Assembly (NCBI RefSeq): GCF_040222385.1
Contig: NZ_JAVKDF010000014.1
Span: forward strand, 1-64,000
DNA length: 64,000 nucleotides
Source: Imperialibacter sp040222385
GTDB lineage: Bacteria; Bacteroidota; Bacteroidia; Cytophagales; Cyclobacteriaceae
Reading direction: 5' to 3'
Shown here: piece after piece, positions 58,589 through 64,000 of the stretch
Position numbering within the stretch: position 1 is the stretch's first letter
Layout of the letters: the number at the start of each line of letters is the position of its first letter
Notes under the pieces: model-generated
Databases searched by the model: none
What the model was told of the DNA's origin: nothing
What the model saw: only the letters and a program-made list of their open reading frames with translations
Program-made: the position numbers and the translations under genes

Positions 58589-60054
58589 CCTTGTTTCATG
58601 TCTTTTAAGGTGATACCCTCATTCTTTAGCAGGCTTCTTATTTCATCTACCTTATCATAGTTTTTTGCCTCTTTTGCTTCTTTATAAAGCGTAAGCAAAA
58701 TACCTATGAGGTTCTTAGGCTCTACAATAAGCTCTTCTTTTAGCCCAAGAATTTCTTCAACAAAAGAAAGATAAGTAGTTTTTAGCTTATCAAAGCCCTC
58801 TTGTCCGATTTCCCCATACTTAAGTCCGCCTGTTTGCAGGGAATTAATCTTTTTCAAAAGATTGAACAAGTGCCCGATAGTCAAGGCAGTGTTGAAATCA
58901 TCGTTCATTGCCCGGTAACAATTGTCTGCCAAACCATTGATTTGGTCAACAGCCTGCTGATTCAGGGCCACTCCTTCCTCCGGAACAAAACTCATTTCTT
59001 TAATCAGCTTCAGTCCATTCATTAGCTTCTTGTATCCTTTGTTGGCAGCAGATAAAGCTTCGTTGGAAAAATCAAGCGTGCTGGCATAGTGGCTTTGCAG
59101 CATAAAGAAACGCACTGTCATCGGGCTATAGGGCCTGTCGAGCAATTCGTGTGTGCCAGTAATCAGCTCTGAAGGCAGAAAAGAATTACCCAGCGACTTA
59201 CTCATCTTCTGGCCATTCACAGTCAGCATGTTCGTATGCAGCCAATATTTTACCGGCTCTTTCCCGGAGGCACCAACAGACTGCGCTATTTCACATTCAT
59301 GGTGGGGAAACTTCAGATCCATACCGCCGCCATGTATATCAAACGACTCTCCAAGGTACTTCGTGCTCATCACAGAGCACTCGAGGTGCCAGCCAGGGAA
59401 ACCAATTCCCCAGGGAGAATTCCACCGCATGATATGTTCGCTAGAGGCGTTCTTCCAGATAGCAAAATCCAGCGGGTTTCTCTTCTCGTCCTGTCCATCC
59501 AGCTCCCGGGTGTTAGCCATCAAATCATCTACAACCCTACCTGACAGTTTACCATATTGATATTTCTCATTGAACTTGCCGATATCAAAATAAACAGACC
59601 CTTTAGACTCGTAAGCATATCCATGATCTATAATGGTCTTAATCATCTCTATTTGCTCGAGAATATGACCAGTTGCTGTCGGTTCTATGCTGGGAGGCAA
59701 CACGTTGAAAATATCCATCACCTGGTGGAACCCATTGGTGTATTTCTGCACCACCTCCATCGGTTCCAGGTTCATGAGCTTTGCTCTTTTTCCGATTTTA
59801 TCTTCTCCGTCGTCCGTATCACCGGTCAAGTGCCCCACATCAGTAATATTTCTGACGTAGCGAACCTTGTATCCCAGATGCAAAAGGTATCTGTAAATAA
59901 TATCGAAACTGATAAACGTACGGACATTACCCAAATGCACATCATTGTAAACCGTAGGCCCGCAGACATACATGCCCACATAGGGCGCATTGATGGGCAC
60001 AAACTCTTCCTTTTGCTTAGTTAAAGAATTGAATAATCTTAGTTTCGGGATCAT
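58564..60054 (-). CDS. cysS: Cysteinyl-tRNA synthetase
   Basis: 496 residues, class I. HIGH motif as HLGN in GPTVYNDVHLGNVRTF (about 33-48). Zinc ligands are the Cys before it, WHLECSVMS (about 229-237) and HHECEIAQ (about 254-261). KMSKSLGNSF (about 290-299) is the KMSKS loop. A DALR-type helical end follows. Somewhat longer than E. coli CysS (461). The -7 box TAAATTTG lies just 4 nt before the ATG. Confidence 0.97.
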   Translation of the reverse strand: MIPKLRLFNSLTKQKEEFVPINAPYVGMYVCGPTVYNDVHLGNVRTFISFDIIYRYLLHLGYKVRYVRNITDVGHLTGDTDDGEDKIGKRAKLMNLEPMEVVQKYTNGFHQVMDIFNVLPPSIEPTATGHILEQIEMIKTIIDHGYAYESKGSVYFDIGKFNEKYQYGKLSGRVVDDLMANTRELDGQDEKRNPLDFAIWKNASSEHIMRWNSPWGIGFPGWHLECSVMSTKYLGESFDIHGGGMDLKFPHHECEIAQSVGASGKEPVKYWLHTNMLTVNGQKMSKSLGNSFLPSELITGTHELLDRPYSPMTVRFFMLQSHYASTLDFSNEALSAANKGYKKLMNGLKLIKEMSFVPEEGVALNQQAVDQINGLADNCYRAMNDDFNTALTIGHLFNLLKKINSLQTGGLKYGEIGQEGFDKLKTTYLSFVEEILGLKEELIVEPKNLIGILLTLYKEAKEAKNYDKVDEIRSLLKNEGITLKDMKQGIDWAYEE

Positions 60055-60058
60055 GCGG

Positions 60059-60087
60059 CAAATTTAACAATTGTAAGCAGAAGGCAA
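60059..60087 (-). promoter_or_regulatory. cysS promoter, predicted leaderless
   Basis: Minus strand TTG (60087-60085), 18-bp spacer, TAAATTTG (60066-60059), then 4 nt to the ATG. With transcription starting about 4 nt after the box, the mRNA would begin at the start codon. Confidence 0.65.
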
Positions 60088-60177
60088 CATTCTTTATTTA
60101 AGGAGTCCTCCGCTCAACATATTTGCTTTCAAACGATCACAAGAACACTTTGTTTGGGAGAAGTTTGAGAGGGGCCC

Positions 60178-60208
60178 TTTGTTAACAAGAAAAATTAATA
60201 TAAATTTG
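60178..60208 (+). promoter_or_regulatory. Promoter of the rimP-nusA-infB operon
   Basis: TTTG (60178-60181), exactly 19 bp, TAAATTTG (60201-60208): a perfect Bacteroidota promoter. The expected start near 60212 gives a leader of about 56 nt. Confidence 0.85.
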
Positions 60209-60224
60209 CGGCTGGATTAAGAAA

Positions 60225-60246
60225 AAAGGGGACGAGCGTCCCCTTT
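60225..60246 (+). promoter_or_regulatory. Leader hairpin of the rimP-nusA-infB operon (possible attenuator)
   Basis: 10-bp perfect stem AAAGGGGACG/CGTCCCCTTT (60225-60234 with 60237-60246) with only AG between the arms, followed by CTTTATAT. It begins about 13 nt into the predicted transcript and ends 21 nt before the rimP ATG. Shape and T-rich tail resemble an intrinsic terminator placed in a 5' leader. Confidence 0.65.
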
Positions 60247-60267
60247 CTTTATATAGTTTGGTTTGGT

Positions 60268-60717
60268 ATGGCTGAGGAATCGATTATAAAAGGTTGGCTT
60301 GACGAAATAATAGACAGTGACCTGTTTGTGGTTGAAGTATCACTAACCGGCCCAAAGAACGCTCAAAAGCTGAGAGTGTTTCTGGATGGGGACAGTGGAA
60401 TCACCATCGAGCAGTGTGCGAAGATTAGCCGAAAGTTAGCTGCCAAACTAGATGAAGAAGACTTGATCAAAGATGCGTATCAGCTGGAGGTGTCTTCAGC
60501 AGGCATTGATCAGCCCCTGAAGTTGTTGAGGCAGTACTATAAGAACATAGGCAGGTCTGTGAAGGTATTTAAAGCCGACGGAAAAGAGGAAAAGGGCAAG
60601 TTGCTAGCTGTGAGTGAGCAGGAGATTCAAATAGAAGTAAAAAATAAAAAAGTCACCGAAATGAGCACAATACTATTTCAGGACATTCATCATACAAAAG
60701 TTTTAGTCACCTTTTAG
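60268..60717 (+). CDS. rimP: Ribosome maturation factor RimP
   Basis: 149 residues. N-terminal domain with VEVSLTGPKNAQKLRVFLDGDSGITIEQCAKISRKLAAKLDEEDLI (about 22-67) and YQLEVSSAGIDQPLKLLRQYYKNIGR (about 71-96), then an SH3-like C-terminus. It assists 30S assembly. First gene of the classic rimP-nusA-infB operon; nusA starts 10 bp later. Confidence 0.94.
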   Translation: MAEESIIKGWLDEIIDSDLFVVEVSLTGPKNAQKLRVFLDGDSGITIEQCAKISRKLAAKLDEEDLIKDAYQLEVSSAGIDQPLKLLRQYYKNIGRSVKVFKADGKEEKGKLLAVSEQEIQIEVKNKKVTEMSTILFQDIHHTKVLVTF

Positions 60718-60727
60718 GCAGTTTACT

Positions 60728-61969
60728 ATGGATAGCGTATTTCTTATAGAATCCTTTGCGGATTTTGCAAAGAGAAAAAACATTGACCGCCCAACAATGA
60801 TCCGTATCCTGGAGGATGTATTCAGGACTATGATCAGGAAGAGATTTGAAACTGATGAGAACTTTGACATCATTATCAATGCGGACAAAGGAGACCTTGA
60901 GATTTGGCGGTTCAGAGAAATCGTAGACGATAACTCGGAAGACATTTGGGATCACGATAAAGTAAGCCTTACAGAAGCAAGAAAAATTGAGCCTGACTTT
61001 GAGATTGGAGAAGAAGTTGCAGAAGAAGTTAAGCTTGAAGACTTTGGTAGAAGAGCGGTACAAATGGCTCGCCAAACGCTTATTCAGAAAATCAAAGACC
61101 TTGAGAAGGACATCCTTTTCCAGAAGTATAAGGAACTCGTGGGCGAGATCATCCTTGGTGAAGTTTACCAGGTGCTTGGAAGAGAGATACTATTGGTTGA
61201 TGCTGAGGGGAATGAGTTGATCCTGCCAAAATTTGAGCAGATTCCTAAGGATCGCTTTAAGAAGGGGGAAAATGTACGTGCGATTGTTCATAGAGTGGAA
61301 ATGGTCAATGGAAACCCAAAGATTATTCTTTCCAGAACTTCGACCGTTTTCCTTGAAAGGCTTTTCGAAAGCGAAGTGCCAGAGGTTTATGATGGCTTGA
61401 TCACCATTAAAAAGGTAGTTCGTGAGCCTGGAGAAAGAGCCAAGGTGGCTGTAGAATCTTACGACGACAGGATTGACCCGGTTGGTGCCTGCGTAGGTAT
61501 GAAAGGCTCAAGGATTCACAGTATCGTGAGAGAGCTTGAAAATGAAAATATAGACGTTATCAACTTTACTGAAAACACTGAGCTGTATATATCAAGGGCG
61601 TTGAGTCCCGCAAAAATATCCAGCATGAAAGTGGAGCCTGAAAATGGAAGAGTGTCTGTGTACCTCAAGCCTGACCAGGTGTCGTTGGCTATCGGAAAAG
61701 GTGGGCAGAATATCAAACTGGCCAGCCGTTTGGTGGATCTTGAAATCGATGTGTTCCGTGAGCTTGAAGGTCATGAAGTAGAGGACGTATCACTGGATGA
61801 ATTTTCTGATGAAATTGAAGGCTGGGTAATTGACGAGCTCAAGAAAATCGGCCTCGACACTGCCCGTAGCGTTCTTAATTTGACTAAGGAAGAACTCATC
61901 CGAAGGACCGATTTGGAGGAGGAAACAGTACAGGATGTGCTCTCTATCCTACGTCAGGAATTTGAATAA
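60728..61969 (+). CDS. nusA: Transcription factor NusA
   Basis: 413 residues: RNA-polymerase-binding N-domain (1-130), S1 domain (GEIILGEVYQVLGREILLVDAEGNELILP, about 138-166), and KH1/KH2 region (PVGACVGMKGSRIHSIVRELENENIDVINF, about 256-285; VSLAIGKGGQNIKLASRLVDLEIDV, about 319-343). There is one helix-hairpin-helix tail (LKKIGLDTARSVLNLTKEELIRRTDLEEETVQ). It controls pausing, termination and antitermination and is known in other bacteria to regulate its own operon. Confidence 0.95.
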   Translation: MDSVFLIESFADFAKRKNIDRPTMIRILEDVFRTMIRKRFETDENFDIIINADKGDLEIWRFREIVDDNSEDIWDHDKVSLTEARKIEPDFEIGEEVAEEVKLEDFGRRAVQMARQTLIQKIKDLEKDILFQKYKELVGEIILGEVYQVLGREILLVDAEGNELILPKFEQIPKDRFKKGENVRAIVHRVEMVNGNPKIILSRTSTVFLERLFESEVPEVYDGLITIKKVVREPGERAKVAVESYDDRIDPVGACVGMKGSRIHSIVRELENENIDVINFTENTELYISRALSPAKISSMKVEPENGRVSVYLKPDQVSLAIGKGGQNIKLASRLVDLEIDVFRELEGHEVEDVSLDEFSDEIEGWVIDELKKIGLDTARSVLNLTKEELIRRTDLEEETVQDVLSILRQEFE

Positions 61970-62007
61970 TAATTTTAATAACACGCTTTAAAGAGTCATA
62001 TTTGCGT

Positions 62008-64000
62008 ATGAGTGAAGACAGAATGTGGAGACTAAGCCAGGTCGCCAGAAAGTTGAATGTTGGTACAAATACTGTCATTCAGGCTCTGGAGAAGAAGGGC
62101 TTTTCAATCGATAGCAGCCCGAATGCCAAGCTCACTCAGGAGCAGTACGATCTTTTGGCAAGAGAATTTGCTACTTCTGCCCACGAGAAAGAAGAGGCTT
62201 CCGGCATTACTATTGGTAAGAAGCATTCTGACAATGTGGTTATCAATACGAACTCTCCACAGGAGAGCGGATCGTCTGATGAAGAAGAAGAAATCTTAAT
62301 AAAGAACCTTTCCAGCAAAGAGCAGCCTAAGGAAGAAGCTGCTGAAGAGGTGGAGGAGCCAAAAACTCAAACCCCGAAACTTCAGGGAATTAAAGTTGTA
62401 GGCAAAATAGATCTTGAGCCCAAAAAGGCTTCTAAAAAAGAAGCGGAAGATGCTCCCAAAGCTGCTACTCCTGAGCCTCCTAAAGAGGAAAAGAAGGTAG
62501 TAGAAGAGGCCCCTAAAGTGGTGGCCAAAGTAGAAACACCTGAACCTCCCGCCGAAGTCGCTGAAGAGCCCAAGGCTCCAAAAGAAGAACCCAAAGAAGT
62601 CTCTGAAAAAATAGCCGAGGAACCGCCAATGCTGGCCAAACAGGAGCCAATTATCAAAAAAGAGGATCGGGTAATTGAGGCTAAGGCTGACGCTCTCAAG
62701 GGTCTGACTGTTCTTGGGAAAATAGAACTGCCAGAGGCAAAGAAAAAGCAACCAGTTGCCAGCTCTGACGACAGAGACAAGAAGAAAAAGAAACGTCCAC
62801 GCAAACGCATAGTTGTTGAAGGGAAGGACAGCGGCGACGCCCCGAGGTTCAAAAAACCAGAAGGCGACAGGCCTGCCAGCACACCCGGCAAAGGACGATT
62901 CGAGAAAAAAGAAGAGGTCTCCGACAAGGAGATTCAGGATAAAATAAAAGCTACTCTCGCCAGGTTGAGCAAGGGTAGTAAGCCCGGGCAAGGAGCCAAC
63001 AGGTCAAAATACAGGAGAGATAAGAGATCGGCCAAAGCTGAGGCGGAAGAAGAGAAGATGCTCCAGCAGCAGGAGGATTCGAAGACCCTAAAGGTGACTG
63101 AGTTTATTTCTGCCAATGACCTTGCCTCATTAATGGGGGTTTCTGTTAACGACGTAATTTCTGCTTGTTTAAGCATGGGAATCTTCGTTTCTATTAATCA
63201 GCGTCTCGATGCAGAAACGATTACCGTAATTGCGGACGAATTCGGTTTTGATATTGAATTCTCAACGTCAGAAGAAGAGTCAGAAGCTATTAATACTGAG
63301 GATGATATTGAGGACGATGAGCCCAGAGCACCTATTGTTACCATCATGGGCCACGTTGACCACGGTAAAACTTCGCTTCTCGACTATATAAGGAAGACCA
63401 AAGTTACAGCGGGCGAGGCCGGTGGCATCACGCAGCACATCGGTGCATACGATGTAGAAACCACGGGCGGCAACAAAATTGCCTTTCTCGACACACCAGG
63501 TCACGAAGCATTTACTGCCATGCGTGCCAGAGGTGCGGCGCTTACCGATATTGCAATCATTGTGGTGGCAGCAGACGACAACGTCATGCCTCAAACCAAG
63601 GAAGCCATAAACCATGCGAAAGTAGCTGGTGTTCCGATAGTAATTGCTATCAACAAAGTTGACAAGGCAAACGCCAACCCAAACAAGATCAAAGAGGAGT
63701 TATCCCAAATCAACATTCTTGTGGAAGATTGGGGTGGAAAATACCAATGCCAGGAGATTTCAGCGAAAACAGGCCAGGGCATCGACGACCTGCTTGAAAA
63801 AGTACTTTTGGAAGCTGAAATCCTTGAACTGAAAGCGAAGGCTTCTAAAAAAGCCGTAGGAAGCGTTATCGAAGCTTCTCTTGACAAAGGCAGAGGTTAC
63901 GTAGCCACCGTGATGGTACAAAACGGAACCCTGAATATTGGTGATGTGGTATTGGCTGGCTCTCACTTCGGTAAAGTGAAAGCGATGTTTGACCACAGAG
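62008..64000 (+). CDS. infB: Translation initiation factor IF-2, partial at the right edge
   Basis: Starts ATG 62008 (MSEDRMWRLSQVARKLNVGTNT, the IF2-N helix fold) and is open to the end of the window: 664 codons, no stop. Residues 60-340 are a long Lys/Glu/Pro-rich linker, usual in Bacteroidota IF-2. A second IF2-N-like piece (LKVTEFISANDLASLMGVSVNDVISACLSMG) lies near 360-390. The G domain has GHVDHGKTS near 448, DTPGHE near 495 and NKVD near 549, then the start of domain II. It recruits fMet-tRNA to the ribosome. Confidence 0.97.
   Translation, partial: MSEDRMWRLSQVARKLNVGTNTVIQALEKKGFSIDSSPNAKLTQEQYDLLAREFATSAHEKEEASGITIGKKHSDNVVINTNSPQESGSSDEEEEILIKNLSSKEQPKEEAAEEVEEPKTQTPKLQGIKVVGKIDLEPKKASKKEAEDAPKAATPEPPKEEKKVVEEAPKVVAKVETPEPPAEVAEEPKAPKEEPKEVSEKIAEEPPMLAKQEPIIKKEDRVIEAKADALKGLTVLGKIELPEAKKKQPVASSDDRDKKKKKRPRKRIVVEGKDSGDAPRFKKPEGDRPASTPGKGRFEKKEEVSDKEIQDKIKATLARLSKGSKPGQGANRSKYRRDKRSAKAEAEEEKMLQQQEDSKTLKVTEFISANDLASLMGVSVNDVISACLSMGIFVSINQRLDAETITVIADEFGFDIEFSTSEEESEAINTEDDIEDDEPRAPIVTIMGHVDHGKTSLLDYIRKTKVTAGEAGGITQHIGAYDVETTGGNKIAFLDTPGHEAFTAMRARGAALTDIAIIVVAADDNVMPQTKEAINHAKVAGVPIVIAINKVDKANANPNKIKEELSQINILVEDWGGKYQCQEISAKTGQGIDDLLEKVLLEAEILELKAKASKKAVGSVIEASLDKGRGYVATVMVQNGTLNIGDVVLAGSHFGKVKAMFDHR

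Noticed and set aside
62296..62991. Long leftward open frames inside infB
   Set aside because: They are the complement of the Lys/Glu/Pro-rich IF-2 linker, giving artificial Phe/Leu/Ser-rich proteins.

Overview
The window looks like the chromosome of a marine-type Bacteroidota, most likely Cytophagales. Evidence: promoters of the Bacteroidota type (TTTG, about 19 bp, TAnnTTTG), almost no Shine-Dalgarno sequences, Rho with a long disordered insertion, a PorE-like TPR/PD40/OmpA lipoprotein, a PadR-linked large MacB-type permease, and a flavobacteria-style carotenoid cluster. The assignment is an inference from gene families; there is no rRNA in the window.

Layout. 1-10.9 kb: housekeeping genes (saccharopine-dehydrogenase-like enzyme, rho, serS, prolyl oligopeptidase, a GNAT enzyme, a serine hydrolase). 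10.9-17.7 kb: a carotenoid block consisting of a DUF422 hydratase-type protein, a CarH/LitR-like MerR regulator, an ECF sigma factor, crtI, crtB, a heterodimer-type lycopene cyclase, ispH and crtZ. Two identically spaced 34-bp inverted-repeat operators lie in front of the sigma factor gene, one of them over the -7 box. 17.7-26.4 kb: twin DUF4190 lipoproteins, a PadR/permease pair, a DUF1223 protein, an M19 dipeptidase and a cell-wall sugar recycling operon (cytochrome b5-like protein, MurK-like kinase, MurQ).

26.4-29 kb is a small accessory zone. A DUF433/DUF5615 toxin-antitoxin pair is bracketed by a 129-bp duplication of the 3' end of the gene upstream, followed by an unrecognised 310-aa gene. 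29-31.3 kb returns to core genes (SprT-like protein, acidic lipoprotein, der). From 31,464 to 37,287 lies a complete small integrative element inserted in the 3' end of the initiator tRNA gene. It has 12-bp att repeats, tandem arm-type repeats at both ends, a tyrosine integrase, an excisionase-like HTH protein, a protein resembling filamentous-phage gpII replication initiators, a repeat-rich non-coding segment that could be its origin, and four genes of unknown function. I see no conjugation, capsid or Zot-like gene.

37.4-64 kb: era, three tandem secreted tail-collar-domain proteins, a BASS transporter, a PlsC-like acyltransferase, purM, a 2H phosphoesterase, a PorE-like OmpA lipoprotein, a two-gene Fe-S electron-transfer module, tRNA-Phe, then rluB-type/scpB/DksA-like genes and rpsU-xerC-hpf. 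These are followed by an acyl-CoA dehydrogenase, a nucleotide-sugar operon (ugd-galE-rfbB), cysS, and the rimP-nusA-infB operon, which runs off the right edge.

The points most worth a second look are the initiator-tRNA element, the duplicated gene end around the toxin-antitoxin pair, the paired crt operators, the tail-collar gene triad, and several start codons placed either 4 nt after a -7 box (predicted leaderless mRNAs) or inside a hairpin.
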